Part shown: piece after piece, positions 54,979 through 64,000 of the stretch
Layout of the letters: each line of letters begins with the position of its first letter
How positions within the stretch are numbered: position 1 is the first letter of the stretch
Source: Pseudobdellovibrionaceae bacterium
GTDB taxonomy: Bacteria > Bdellovibrionota > Bdellovibrionia > Bdellovibrionales > Bdellovibrionaceae
Assembly: GCA_013359135.1 (NCBI GenBank)
Contig: JABWCN010000012.1
Coordinates: forward strand, 1 to 64,000
Reading direction: 5' to 3'
Length of the DNA: 64,000 nucleotides
The notes under the pieces: model-generated
Database searches by the model: none
Seen by the model: the letters and a program-made list of their open reading frames with translations, nothing else
What the model was told of the DNA's origin: nothing
Made by a program: the position numbers and the translations under genes

Positions 54979-55384
54979 TTATTGACACTGTAATTTGGCA
55001 AAGCAGTCTCCATAGGAACAACTATAGCTCTGTATGACACAATTATAAGTCTTAATATATTTTACAAACTCTCTATATTCTAGGTTCATAGTTAAAGTGT
55101 TACTACAGCTCTTAATGAAATCTATTTTTTTATCTTCAAATTTTGGTAATTCAGATGCAGTTTGTTTAGTTAGTTTAACAAGAGAATTAAAGACAACTTG
55201 GCATTGTGAAACTTCTTTAGCTTTATTTTCATAATAAGTTATTGTTTGTTGTAAAGGATTCTTCACTCTTGATTGAAAATTGAAAGTTCCTATCGGAGAA
55301 AAAAGTCCAACAAGTTCTTCTCAAAGCATAGCTTAATTGAGTTAAAAGTAATAAAGAAGTGAAAGTTAACTTATTTAAATTCAT
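54979..55384 (-). pseudogene. small exported cysteine-rich protein gene interrupted by a frameshift
   Basis: AAGGAG six bases before ATG 55384 starts a signal peptide (MNLNKLTFTSLLLLTQLSYA). The frame then runs into a stop. In another frame, after a stop near 55325, EELVGLFSPIGTFNFQSRVKNP continues into the 95-residue cysteine-bearing domain (KTYNCVIQSYSCSYGDCFAKLQCQ). A one-base indel between 55320 and 55335 would join signal and domain. Without it the domain would lack a signal. It may be a real frameshift mutation, an assembly error or a phase-variable site. The four close-spaced cysteines suggest a disulfide-stabilised small secreted protein. No family is recognised. Confidence 0.55.
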
Positions 55385-55459
55385 GATTGACTCCTTGCTT
55401 GTGTCTTAAGAAGGAGTATAAAACTACCGAATTATAAAATAAACTTTTTGAGATTGAAA

Positions 55460-55480
55460 GTGTTCCAGTTTTTGGAACAC
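55460..55480 (-). terminator. hairpin after cysK, possible terminator
   Basis: GTGTTCCA (55460-55467) and TGGAACAC (55473-55480) form a perfect 8-bp stem with loop GTTTT, about 46 bases beyond the cysK stop in its direction of transcription. The minus-strand sequence after the stem is TTTCAATC, only a short T-run, so the strength is uncertain; a protein-binding palindrome is an alternative. Confidence 0.4.
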
Positions 55481-55526
55481 CAGCTGAGAATGAGATTAGA
55501 AATATTTTGATTACACTTGAAAGTGA

Positions 55527-56522
55527 TTAAGTTTGTCCCGCTAGGAGTAAGTATTTTTCCTCAATAGTGGAGACTTCAAGGCGAGTGGCAATTTCTTTTT
55601 CTTCCTGGGCGAGCAGAGTCGAGAGATATCTTTCGGTATAACTGGGAATAATCACGACGATATTTTTTCCTTGGAATTCTTTTTTTGATGCCACTTTGAG
55701 TGCTGCAGATACGGCCGCTCCTGAACTTATTCCAACGGGAATGCCCTCGAGTTTAATAATTTGTTTAGCTGTTTTAATAGCTTCTTGTGAAGAAATCGTC
55801 ATGACCTCATCGACAATTTGAGGGTTGTAGTTTTTAGGGATAAAACCAGCACCAATCCCTTGGATTTTATGAGGAGAGGGTTTGCCTCCTGAAATCACCG
55901 GAGATTCTTCAGGCTCTACAGCAATAGTTTTAATTTTAGGATTTTTTTTCTTAAGTACGGTGGATACGCCGTTAATGGTTCCACCAGTCCCAACGCCTGC
56001 AATAAAAACATCAACATGGCCATCGGTGTCTCTCCATATTTCTAAGGCAGTTGTTTCTTTATGAATTTCGGGATTTGCAGGGTTACTGAATTGAGAAGGC
56101 ATAAAAGAATTAGGGTTCTTTTCCTTAATTTCTAGAGCTTTAGCAACGGCTCCTTTCATTCCCAAGGATCCTGGGGTTAAGATCAATTTAGCCCCTAAGA
56201 GAAGAAGTAAAGTTCTTCTTTCCTGAGACATTGTTTCCGGCATTGTGAGAGTGAGAGAGTATCCTTTACTGGCGCACACAAAAGCTAAGGCAATCCCAGT
56301 ATTGCCACTTGTTGGCTCGATAACTTCCATTCCAGGGCGGAGATCACCACTAAGTTCTGCAGTTTCTATCATATTAAGCCCGATCCGATCTTTGACAGAG
56401 CCAAGAGGATTGAAAAATTCAAGTTTTAAAAAAATTTTTCCAGGCAAATCTTTCCCCAATCTTTTTAGTTGAACTAAGGGTGTTTGTCCTATGGTTTTGG
56501 TAATATCTTCGTAGACGCGCAT
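55527..56522 (-). CDS. cysK: cysteine synthase (O-acetylserine sulfhydrylase)
   Basis: The 331-residue PLP enzyme carries NPLGSVKDR with the PLP Lys at 44, the substrate loop PTSGNTG at 70-76, and the phosphate-binding GVGTGGT near 176. [12 protein letters not shown] comes near 265. Together with IGQTPLV at the start these define the CysK/CysM group. It makes L-cysteine from O-acetyl-L-serine and sulfide in the cytosol. Length is near the usual 310-330. It stands alone and is not next to other sulfur genes, so regulation is not evident; the small exported-protein gene follows on the same strand. Confidence 0.9.
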   Translation of the reverse strand: MRVYEDITKTIGQTPLVQLKRLGKDLPGKIFLKLEFFNPLGSVKDRIGLNMIETAELSGDLRPGMEVIEPTSGNTGIALAFVCASKGYSLTLTMPETMSQERRTLLLLLGAKLILTPGSLGMKGAVAKALEIKEKNPNSFMPSQFSNPANPEIHKETTALEIWRDTDGHVDVFIAGVGTGGTINGVSTVLKKKNPKIKTIAVEPEESPVISGGKPSPHKIQGIGAGFIPKNYNPQIVDEVMTISSQEAIKTAKQIIKLEGIPVGISSGAAVSAALKVASKKEFQGKNIVVIIPSYTERYLSTLLAQEEKEIATRLEVSTIEEKYLLLAGQT

Positions 56523-56742
56523 AAGTTTCCTTTGAAGAGAATGTTAGGAAATTATCCGATGAGCGAGCTGTTGAAGCAAATTGATTTTAAGCATGACACA
56601 GAAGCTACTCGTTAAGTTTCTAAAGTAGATTCAAAAGTATTCTTATTCAGAAGTTTTGCTATGGATAAATCATTTTACTTCGACTCTATTTTCCAGTAAG
56701 TTTAATTCAACAGACTCAATAGACTTAACAGCGAGTTAAAAT

Positions 56743-58548
56743 TTGATTAAAATAGATAGCTTCGAAAAAAAAGTTAATTTGATAACTTTAATTATCTTTG
56801 TAACGATAATTTATTCTGTTTACAGAGAGTTTCAATCAGGAATGAGTCAGAGGGGTAATGAAGTTTTAAAACAATTCAATCAAATTCACGCCAATTTAAG
56901 AACTGAATCGGAATTGATCACAAAATTTGTAGCCACTGGAAAAAAATATGCAGAGAACTATCTGCAATCTCGCCGTCAAGAGCAAAGTTCATGGTTTAAG
57001 GATTTAAAGTTTGATAAAAAGCTTGGTGGATATTATTTGAAGCCATCAGATCCTAACTATTTCTCCCAGAAAATGGGCAACTTAACATCGACTCTTCATA
57101 ATTTACATCAAGATCCTGAGAAAAAAGTAGAAATTAATATGGTTTTGAATTTGGGTTCTTTTTTAGCAGCAACACTTTCAGAAGTAAAAGCTTCTCCATG
57201 GTTTTATTATACAAGCAGTGATTTTATTTATTTGGCTCCATATGTACCACCGACTGATTTTTTCTTTTCAAAGGACCTTTTAAAGGAGAAAGATTTCTAT
57301 AGAATGGCAACTCCAGAAATGAATCCAGAGCGTAAAGGGTTTTGGACTTCTGTGTATGAAGATGCGGCTGGTTTGGGGTTAATGATCACTTATTCAGAGC
57401 CGGTTTATTTTGATAATAAATTTAAGGGTGCCATTTCTATGGATGTCACTTTAGACCAGTTTAATAATGCAATAAAAAATTCTGATCTATCGATTGGTAC
57501 TATGGTGTTATATAATCGTCAAAATCAGGTTTTGGCAGAGCCATCAAGGGTAGCCTCAAGGGATAGCAAAATTTCCAAGGCAAGTGAAATTGTTCCAGTC
57601 AAGCTACAGGCAATGGCTGGAGGTGTGAAAAACGAAAAGTTGCAGAGCTTGGTTAAATTAGATGCTAATTTTGTTTATTTTGAAGATTTTCCTGAGTTGG
57701 CAGCTACCTTAGTTTTTTTTGTTCCAGCAAGTGATTTAGTGATTATCACTTTAAAGAAAATGTCTGGTGTTATTGTTGTTTCACTGCTTTGTTTTTGGTT
57801 ATTATTTTGGTTAAGACGTACTTTTTTAAATGATTTAGTGATGCAGCAAAACTTTATTGAAAATGCTAAAATGTCAGCTCTGGGCAGAATGGCAGCAGGG
57901 ATGGCTCATGAAATAAATAATCCATTGGCTATTATTGTTGGTAAGACCAATGTTCTAAAAAGATTAGTAGATTCTGGTGGAGTACTTGATTTAGCCATTT
58001 TGAGTCAACACCTTGAGAAGATTTTATCTACAGCTAATCGGATTACTAAAATTATAAACAGCCTAAGATCCTTTTCAAGAAAAGCAGATCAAGATCCTTT
58101 TTTTGAGGTGAACTTAAAAGATTGGCTTAATGAGACATTAGTTCTTTGCAAACAAACTTTAGCCTCAGAGGAGATTTCTTTGGAGGTAGATGATGTGCCT
58201 TCGGTCACCATTCAAGCTAGAGAGTCTCAACTTTCTCAGGTATTAATAAATTTAATAAATAATAGTGCGGATGCAGTTAAAAATAGACCAGCTAAGTTCA
58301 TTAAAATTTCATTTACTCAGTCAAAGAGTCAATTATCAATTTATATACGTGATTCTGGCGATAAGATTCCTAAAGAGGTTCAGGGAAGACTCATGGAGCC
58401 ATTCTTTACGACCAAACCTCCAGGTGTTGGGACAGGACTTGGCCTTTCCATCTCTCTGACCATTATGAAAGAACACGGTGGTAATATTAAATATCTACCA
58501 GAAGATCCTTTAACTTGTTTTGTAATTGAAATTCCTTTAAAAACCTAA
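56743..58548 (+). CDS. membrane sensor histidine kinase (orphan)
   Basis: The 601 residues contain a first membrane segment at about 10-28, a Cache-like periplasmic sensor domain to about 330 (with YRMATPEMNPERKGFWTSVYEDAAGLGLMITYSEPV split across its core) and a second segment near 340-360. The HisKA H-box is GRMAAGMAHEINNPL with the phosphorylated H389. The ATPase domain has the N box INLINNSADAV, the G1 box IRDSGDKIP, and FFTTKPPGVGTGLGLSI. No response regulator gene is adjacent, so the partner is elsewhere. The start is a TTG without a strong ribosome binding site. Ligand unknown; Cache domains usually bind small organic molecules. Confidence 0.85.
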   Translation: MIKIDSFEKKVNLITLIIFVTIIYSVYREFQSGMSQRGNEVLKQFNQIHANLRTESELITKFVATGKKYAENYLQSRRQEQSSWFKDLKFDKKLGGYYLKPSDPNYFSQKMGNLTSTLHNLHQDPEKKVEINMVLNLGSFLAATLSEVKASPWFYYTSSDFIYLAPYVPPTDFFFSKDLLKEKDFYRMATPEMNPERKGFWTSVYEDAAGLGLMITYSEPVYFDNKFKGAISMDVTLDQFNNAIKNSDLSIGTMVLYNRQNQVLAEPSRVASRDSKISKASEIVPVKLQAMAGGVKNEKLQSLVKLDANFVYFEDFPELAATLVFFVPASDLVIITLKKMSGVIVVSLLCFWLLFWLRRTFLNDLVMQQNFIENAKMSALGRMAAGMAHEINNPLAIIVGKTNVLKRLVDSGGVLDLAILSQHLEKILSTANRITKIINSLRSFSRKADQDPFFEVNLKDWLNETLVLCKQTLASEEISLEVDDVPSVTIQARESQLSQVLINLINNSADAVKNRPAKFIKISFTQSKSQLSIYIRDSGDKIPKEVQGRLMEPFFTTKPPGVGTGLGLSISLTIMKEHGGNIKYLPEDPLTCFVIEIPLKT

Positions 58549-58776
58549 CTTTATTGATTCTATTTTTTAAATCTTTATTTGGATTTAAAAAATATTTCTT
58601 TCCTTTTTGAATTATTTGAATATTTATTTGTCAGTTACTTTTTCCTTAGTTTCAATTTGAGATAGTTTTTAATTTTATATTTTTTTTTCAACAAAATTCA
58701 AATTAATTCCGTTAAGATGAAATCTGAGTTAGGGGATTTGGGCGTTTAAAATTTAACGTCTTCATTTAAATTTTCC

Positions 58777-60651
58777 ATGGGGGAATCAGTGAAATTGACT
58801 TTGAAGTTAAAATTAATTGTGGCAGCCTCTTTTGTCACGACAACAGTTTTTTTTAATAACTGTTCAAAGACTTCCTCAACAAGTAGCAGTGTAGCGAATG
58901 TTTCTAGCGACAATATGAGAGATGCTCTTGGTGAGGCCAATCCTGGAGTTGGTAATGGTGGTCAGCCAGGTCAGCCAACTGATGAATCAGATTTATTTGT
59001 GAGAAATATATCTATTCCAGTTAATCTTTCACAGACTCCTGATGCAACTAATAAGGTGAAGTTACTTTTAGTTGTAGATAACTCAAAGACAATGCGTCTA
59101 GTTCATGAGAGGCTTTCTCAATCCTTAGATTCTTTAATTAGACCGTTGAGAAATTTTCAAACTGAAATTAAAATTATTACAACATCTGAAATTATGTCGA
59201 CTTCTCCAGGTGAAGAGTTAGAAGCTCAAGGTTTTAGTTATAATAGTTGGACGTATCCGATAGGATCTAAACCTAATAACGAAGAAGCTCGTATCTTAAA
59301 GGCGACTCCTAATGAAACTTTTGGAATTTATTCTTACGGTGAGTATCACTTTTTGAACTCTAGATATAGAGTTCAAATCTCACCAGCAGATCCAGATATT
59401 GATAGTAAGTTACTAAACTTAAAGAATATGATACTAAATATTTCACAGCAAACTAATGGTTCTTCGCGAGAGCAAGGTTTGTGTAATATTCTTTTGGCTC
59501 TTCATGATAGGGGGCCTAATCAGTTTTTTGAAAAAAATGATACTGCTGGTATTCTTTTATTAAGTGATGAAAACGACCAGTCCTATTGGAATCGTTTAGA
59601 TACCACAGAGAATCGAGTGTCTTGTCGTAACCGTTACATTCATGGAAATTTGGAGGATAAAACTTTGAATCAAGTGGTATACACGGATTCAGTGAATTTT
59701 AATATTTATTCTGCCAGGTTTCAGATTACATATTATTATAATAATGATGGAGCTATAGAGAAAAGGAACCGTGGGGATAATGGAGGTTTTCCATTACCAT
59801 ATTCCTCTTATTCCCATTTTGTTGATGATTTAAATAGAAATGGTTCCATAGCTTGTCCAGCAGATTTTTTTAATAATACGATATTAAAAGGCATTCCATC
59901 GATAGAGAACGGAACTAATATTGAGGTTTCTGGTTGTAGTGTAATCCCAAGTTGGACTGCTTTGTATAACTTTGCTCCTACGGAAAATAATGTTTGCTCT
60001 GGGGCATTTAAAAAGGGTGAGCGTACGTATGCCAGTTTTGAAGAGTATGTAAGGCTAGAAAAAAATGCGATTCTAGTTCCTGGAAGTTGTAGCCACTATA
60101 AAGAAGTGCGTTCACCAAACAGAGGCTTTGGAAGTTTTTTTCTATTGGGTTCAGAAGACTCTGAAACCAATAGAGAGAGAATTACCAATCTAAAAGAGTC
60201 ACAAACTTCCATTAAGAAAGCTATTCTTAATCAGGCTCAAAGACTTTTTGGTAAAGAGAAGTTCTTCATGGGTAATCTAGTTCACAGAGACTCTACTTGT
60301 ATAACGGACCCTGTTGAACAGTCTCTTGGTATTGATTACGAGACTTTGTTTAAAGACACTTTCCTTGCAGATCGTGTGTTGAATGAGTCTATTTGTAAGC
60401 AAGATTTTACTCCTGTCCTTCAGAATCTTTCTTCGGGGATAGCAACGACTGTTCTTAGAACATATAATATAAATGGTTTAAAGCCTTATGAAGTCATCAG
60501 TAAAATATTGATACAATCTTCGAATGGATCTAGAGTCTTGCTGAACTCGAGTCAATATTTAATCAAGGACACTAAAATTACTTTGAGCACTGAAGTTGCT
60601 TTGGCTGACGGAGACAGTGTTATAGTTCAAGTGTTTAGCATTCCAGAATAA
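58777..60651 (+). CDS. lipoprotein with vWA-like domain
   Basis: The ATG at 58777 (or a GTG at 58789 after GGGGGA) begins a signal peptide ending VFFNNC|SKT, the Asn -1 lipobox seen in other proteins here. A Ser-rich linker and Gly/Gln/Pro stretch follow. From about residue 85, KVKLLLVVDNSKTM is a von Willebrand A start with the MIDAS-type D-x-S-x-(T/S) motif (DNSKT), followed by a helix-strand pattern (LIRPLRNFQTEIKIITT). GILLLSDENDQS near 265 could be a later strand of the domain. Several later Cys pairs (VSCRNRY, IACPADF, NVCSGAF, GSCSHYK) suggest disulfides. A surface adhesion or binding role is inferred. Confidence 0.62.
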   Translation: MGESVKLTLKLKLIVAASFVTTTVFFNNCSKTSSTSSSVANVSSDNMRDALGEANPGVGNGGQPGQPTDESDLFVRNISIPVNLSQTPDATNKVKLLLVVDNSKTMRLVHERLSQSLDSLIRPLRNFQTEIKIITTSEIMSTSPGEELEAQGFSYNSWTYPIGSKPNNEEARILKATPNETFGIYSYGEYHFLNSRYRVQISPADPDIDSKLLNLKNMILNISQQTNGSSREQGLCNILLALHDRGPNQFFEKNDTAGILLLSDENDQSYWNRLDTTENRVSCRNRYIHGNLEDKTLNQVVYTDSVNFNIYSARFQITYYYNNDGAIEKRNRGDNGGFPLPYSSYSHFVDDLNRNGSIACPADFFNNTILKGIPSIENGTNIEVSGCSVIPSWTALYNFAPTENNVCSGAFKKGERTYASFEEYVRLEKNAILVPGSCSHYKEVRSPNRGFGSFFLLGSEDSETNRERITNLKESQTSIKKAILNQAQRLFGKEKFFMGNLVHRDSTCITDPVEQSLGIDYETLFKDTFLADRVLNESICKQDFTPVLQNLSSGIATTVLRTYNINGLKPYEVISKILIQSSNGSRVLLNSSQYLIKDTKITLSTEVALADGDSVIVQVFSIPE

Positions 60652-60658
60652 GTAACAA

Positions 60659-61975
60659 TTATTTGACCAAGTACTCTTTCCACTTGGTCAAAAGATTTGT
60701 TGTTAAGTGAGTATAACAAATAGTTCCTTCGCTAGCAGTTTCTTTGCGTAGAATTCGAGTATCTCTGTCTAGATCGTAAATTTTGTGTTCTGCTATTTTT
60801 GGGAAAAAAAGTTGTACTGACTCTTGAAGTTCTGCTAACGATTCAACCATCATCGTCTTAAGTTGTTCGATTCCTTCACCTGTCAGAGCACTTACAAAAA
60901 CTCTAGGGTGTTGTTTTACTCGAAAGGCCTTATCTGGAGATGCGACATCTGTTTTATTAAAAACATGAATGATTTTTTTATTTTGCCATTGAAACTCTTC
61001 AATCAATTTATCTACCACCTCAATTTGTCTTGTCATATTTGGTGAGGATAAATCGATGACATGGAGTAAAACATCAGCTTCACCTGATTCTTCGAGGGTT
61101 GCTTTAAAAGCCTCAATGAGTTGAGGGGGAAGTTTTCTAATAAAACCAACAGTATCAGTCATAACTGCTGGAGGTCCATCAGGTAAAAATATTTTCCTTG
61201 TCGTTGGATCAAGAGTTGCAAAAACTTGGTTTTTGGAGAGCACTTGTGAGCCAGTAAGACGATTTAATAAGGAGCTTTTTCCTGAGTTAGTGTAGCCGAT
61301 TAAAGCAAAACTGGGAATTTCATGACGTCGTCGCGAGAGCCTATGTTGGGCTCGATTTTTTCTGACGCCATCAAGTTTTTTCTTAATTTGGGAAACTCGT
61401 TCACGAATACGTCGTCGATCATTTTCAAGAGCTGTTTCTCCAGGACCTCTTGTTCCAATACCACCACCCTGACGAGATAAAGATCCTAACCAAGCATCCA
61501 CCATGCGTGGCATTTGATCTAGAAGTTTAGCAAGTTCTACTTGAAGTTTTCCTTCAAATGTTTGGGCTCTTTGTGAAAAGATATCTAAAATAATTTGATT
61601 ACGATCAAGCACTTTAACGCCAATAGCTGTTTCAAGGTTTCTAGCTTGAACTCCTGAAATAAGATGATCAATAACAACGTACTCAGCTCCAGAGTCTTGA
61701 ACCATTTCTTTAATTTCTAGAACTTTGCCACTTCCGATAAGGGTAGCAGGATTCCATTGGTTTAGAATCTGAGTCAATGATCCAACAATAATACCACCTG
61801 CTGCCGTTACTAATTCTTCCAGCTCTAAAAGATTTTCTTTAATTTCTAAGAGTGACTCTGACTTTAGACCAACCCCAACCACTATGGTGTTGTGACTTTG
61901 GAACAATCTTAATTTATTTTGTGAGCTATCTATTTGAAATCCCCTTTGGAATTGTAAATTGAGTTTAACGCTCAA
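60659..61975 (-). CDS. hflX: GTPase HflX
   Basis: The 438 residues match HflX. The N-terminal domain contains ALLD-like EELVTAAGGIIVGSLTQ and GSGKVLEIKEM, then the linker SRQGGGIGTRGPGETALE and the coiled region RRRIRERVSQIKKKLDG. The GTPase domain follows: P-loop GYTNSGKSSLLNRL, TLDPTTR, DTVGFIRKLP, NKTD and SALTGEG. HflX binds the 50S ribosome and rescues or splits stalled ribosomes after stress. The start is TTG 61975. The C-terminal codons form part of a hairpin shared with the convergent lipoprotein gene. Confidence 0.93.
   Translation of the reverse strand: MSVKLNLQFQRGFQIDSSQNKLRLFQSHNTIVVGVGLKSESLLEIKENLLELEELVTAAGGIIVGSLTQILNQWNPATLIGSGKVLEIKEMVQDSGAEYVVIDHLISGVQARNLETAIGVKVLDRNQIILDIFSQRAQTFEGKLQVELAKLLDQMPRMVDAWLGSLSRQGGGIGTRGPGETALENDRRRIRERVSQIKKKLDGVRKNRAQHRLSRRRHEIPSFALIGYTNSGKSSLLNRLTGSQVLSKNQVFATLDPTTRKIFLPDGPPAVMTDTVGFIRKLPPQLIEAFKATLEESGEADVLLHVIDLSSPNMTRQIEVVDKLIEEFQWQNKKIIHVFNKTDVASPDKAFRVKQHPRVFVSALTGEGIEQLKTMMVESLAELQESVQLFFPKIAEHKIYDLDRDTRILRKETASEGTICYTHLTTNLLTKWKEYLVK
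60662..60692. terminator. bidirectional hairpin at the hflX 3' end
   Basis: TTTGACCAAGT (60662-60672) and ACTTGGTCAAA (60682-60692) form a perfect 11-bp stem with a nine-base loop. It lies over the last codons of hflX and just beyond the stop of the convergent vWA lipoprotein gene. Flanking T-runs are short, so termination is likely but not certain. Confidence 0.5.
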
Positions 61976-62131
61976 GAAGTAGATAATACAACCTATCTTC
62001 TATCCTATGTTGATTATAAACTATAATTTCATAGAAAATAAATAAAATTTTTCTTATGGAAGAAATAAAAATAGGGTCATTAAAATTATAACAAAAGTTA
62101 AAAAGTGAGCAGAAGGTTGTCTTGGAGTCTC

Positions 62132-63100
62132 TTAGATTGAAACTTTATAGGCTTTTTTATTGAAACTGTTGGTTTCGTCGACTTCAAAAACTTCCATTTT
62201 ATAGGAATTAGCAGTAAAGCGTTTAGGCTTTGAAGGATTATGGTGACCAATAAGGCTCTCGATCCAGTTAACGCAAAATAAAGGGCTTTGATCGAAAATT
62301 AAATGTTCTCCGTCTTCAATTCGTAGCCAGGTGCATTTTTTCTCTTCTGGTAGTCGATCCCAGGTTTCTTGATATAAAGACTTGGGAACTAAAGTGTCGT
62401 GGTCTACGGTAATTAGGTGTACAGCATGGCTTGGTAGGCTTTGAAAAAAATGAAAAGCATTGAAAGGCATAATACCTTCGGTAAGCTGAATAGAAATTTG
62501 TCGTTTGTGTCCGTCTGGGATTTTGTTAGAAAATCTGTAGTTCATATATTCGCGCATCATTTTTTGATAGGCCTGATCAAAAATCATCATACTAGGACGA
62601 AGTGGAGTTACATTTTTAAAAAAATTAATTTGCCCAGCCCATAGACGTTGCAAGGGGAATGCTAGATCAAGGCGAATGATGTATGGCAAAAAAAGAATCA
62701 GTTTTTTGATTTTATAGGGAAACAAAGAAGCAAAGCGAATGGCGATACCGCCACCATAGGAAAATCCAACCAAGTGAAAGTTTTTTTTAATTTCTAAAAA
62801 ATCAATTAGCTCTTTAATTCCATCAGCTTGTTGTTCGGCGCTGATGCGATAGTCAAAAAAAATGTCGGTGAGTGCTTCTTCTTTTTCAAGAGACTTGCCT
62901 TGGCCTATCATGTCGATAAACAAAAAAGAATGTGAAGTTTTAAAATAAGTTTTTATATGAGACCAAGATTCAATGGAATCGCTGAGGCCATTTAAAAAAA
63001 CAATTAAATCACCACTGGATTTAGTTGATTCATCTAAAGTTTCATACTCGTAGTAAAGCTCTCGTTCTTGAGTCGTTTTAAAAAAACTTTTTTTTATCAT
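62132..63100 (-). CDS. alpha/beta hydrolase next to a PHA synthase gene
   Basis: The 322-residue protein has an oxyanion region FLNGLSDSIESW, a nucleophile elbow GFSYGGG (Ser near 113) and FLFIDMIGQGKS as strand and loop. It has TVDHDTLVPKSL with the acid Asp, and EDGEHLIF with the catalytic His. All parts of an esterase/lipase-type alpha/beta hydrolase are present, and there is no signal peptide. Its ATG at 63100 overlaps the stop of the PHA synthase-type gene by one base (TAATG), so the two are translationally coupled. A role in PHA/ester turnover is plausible but not shown. Confidence 0.78.
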   Translation of the reverse strand: MIKKSFFKTTQERELYYEYETLDESTKSSGDLIVFLNGLSDSIESWSHIKTYFKTSHSFLFIDMIGQGKSLEKEEALTDIFFDYRISAEQQADGIKELIDFLEIKKNFHLVGFSYGGGIAIRFASLFPYKIKKLILFLPYIIRLDLAFPLQRLWAGQINFFKNVTPLRPSMMIFDQAYQKMMREYMNYRFSNKIPDGHKRQISIQLTEGIMPFNAFHFFQSLPSHAVHLITVDHDTLVPKSLYQETWDRLPEEKKCTWLRIEDGEHLIFDQSPLFCVNWIESLIGHHNPSKPKRFTANSYKMEVFEVDETNSFNKKAYKVSI

Positions 63101-64000
63101 TACTGTAGTGACTCAGTGGATTCCTGTTTTAACAACCAGTCGTTAATTCTTGGCCAAAGGCTTTGTTGTGCTCTTGATCCAAGAAGGGCGCCAATATGGC
63201 CGCCTTTTACTAAAAAACATTGGTACTGAGTTTCCTTTTCTAAATGATAAGGCTGAAGTGTGGAGTTGAAAAGAACTATATGATCATCTTCAGCAGCTAC
63301 ATTTAAAACAGGACGTTGGAAATGTTTTAAATTCACACTTTGGCCTTGAACTTGGAGTTCACCTTTGATTAAAGAGTTCTTGCGGTAGAATTCATTAATT
63401 AGCGTTTCGTAACATTTACCAGGAAATGAAACATTATCATTGCTCCAAACTTCAAGCGCTAAAAAATTTTTTAAAAATTCTTTGTTGCTACGTTCTTTCA
63501 TTAAGCGCTCGGTTTTGTGCCGCCAAAGGAGTGGCTTCAGCATATGAAAAGAGGATTGCATCATCCACCACGGCATATTGCCATGGGCACGTACAAGGCT
63601 TGCTACATTAAACTGCTCATGTCGAGCCCATACGCCAATTTTTCCACCATGGGTGAAATCTAAAGGTGCTGTCAATAGCATCAAAGATTTGATTTTTTCT
63701 TGATGAAGAGAAGCGTAAATAGTTGAAAGAGTTCCGCCAAGACAGTGGCCTACTAAATGAACTTCACTCGAGTGACTATCTTCAATCGTTTTGTCGATAA
63801 AATAATCAAAACGATGTTTAATGAGTTGATCAAAACTTAGCCAATTATCTTCATCCTGAGGCATGCCCCAATCTAAAAGATAAATCTCAACACCTTGATT
63901 AATGAAATGTTCTATAAAGCTTTTTCCAGGTAAAAGATCAAGTACGTAGTACCTGTTAATCATAGATGGAACGATAAAAATAGGAGTCTGTGTTTGCTTT
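63100..64000 (-). CDS. phaC: PHA synthase-like protein (PhaC), 5' end beyond the window
   Basis: The frame is open to the right edge: before the internal ATG at 63963 the codons read TPIFIVPS, as in the conserved 'TPvLiVPa.iNr.YilDL' of PhaC. Within the window are NRYYVLDLLPGKSF and YLLDWG, the lipase-like box VGHCLGG with the nucleophilic Cys of PHA synthases (G-x-C-x-G-G), AAEDDHIV with the acid Asp, and GGHIGALLG with the general-base His. The enzyme polymerises 3-hydroxyacyl-CoA into polyhydroxyalkanoate. The N-terminal part is outside the window, so length and class cannot be judged. It is coupled to the alpha/beta hydrolase gene. Confidence 0.8.
   Translation of the reverse strand, partial: KQTQTPIFIVPSMINRYYVLDLLPGKSFIEHFINQGVEIYLLDWGMPQDEDNWLSFDQLIKHRFDYFIDKTIEDSHSSEVHLVGHCLGGTLSTIYASLHQEKIKSLMLLTAPLDFTHGGKIGVWARHEQFNVASLVRAHGNMPWWMMQSSFHMLKPLLWRHKTERLMKERSNKEFLKNFLALEVWSNDNVSFPGKCYETLINEFYRKNSLIKGELQVQGQSVNLKHFQRPVLNVAAEDDHIVLFNSTLQPYHLEKETQYQCFLVKGGHIGALLGSRAQQSLWPRINDWLLKQESTESLQ

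Noticed and set aside
62132..64000. Complete PHA operon (phaC plus phasin/regulator)
   Set aside because: Only the synthase-like gene and a hydrolase are visible; no phasin or PhaR-like gene was seen inside the window.

Overview
The window looks like a chromosomal segment of a Gram-negative, AT-rich bacterium of the Bdellovibrionota (Bdellovibrio/Bacteriovorax-like). This is inferred from a TIGR02147-type regulator, lipoproteins with the F-[NQ]-N-C-S lipobox, an exceptional density of signal peptides on proteins without known relatives, and large repeat-built surface lipoproteins. No rRNA, tRNA, CRISPR array or intact mobile element was seen.

Layout. 1-1.96 kb is a graveyard: a C-terminal fragment of an integrase-core transposase, a small membrane protein, and a twice-frameshifted, C-truncated Fic gene with an 18-bp inverted repeat in front. 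1.96-10.6 kb holds exported proteins (one possibly with an ADP-ribosyltransferase fold), an atypical NAD-dependent epimerase and a GNAT acetyltransferase. 10.6-27.2 kb is an island of very large lipoproteins: Ig-like/NHL, two RCC1-like proteins of 14 repeats each, Ig-like/delta-60, an outer-membrane barrel and an orphan RCC1 fragment. 27.2-34.7 kb carries more exported proteins, the TIGR02147 regulator, a signal-peptide-bearing FAD monooxygenase and a DUF1543 protein. At 34.9-35.7 kb lies an exported ADP-ribosyltransferase whose reading frame changes by -1 exactly at an A AAA AAA heptamer. 35.8-42.1 kb contains a truncated LysR gene, a divergent ABM/LysR pair, and a three-gene isonitrile cluster (isocyanide synthase, 2-oxoglutarate/Fe(II) oxygenase, FAD hydroxylase) behind an 18-bp perfect inverted repeat and followed by another LysR gene. 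42.2-44.3 kb is mazE-mazF-map with overlapping stop/start codons, then marC. 45.5-53.5 kb has two minus-strand operons of exported proteins; one encodes signal-peptide-bearing versions of normally cytosolic enzymes (UDP-sugar pyrophosphorylase-like, GDPD, GlpD-like). 53.5-64 kb returns to lipoproteins (PA14+FN3; vWA-like), cysK, an orphan histidine kinase, hflX, an alpha/beta hydrolase and a PHA-synthase gene that runs off the right edge.

Themes. Six exported proteins of unrelated type share a Cys-x3-Tyr motif a few residues after the predicted signal-peptide cleavage site, which looks like a common N-terminal tag. With the exported enzymes and ADP-ribosyltransferase(s), this suggests proteins delivered to the periplasm, the surface or a prey/host cell. 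The lipoprotein island may provide adhesion. These functional readings are inferences from sequence alone.
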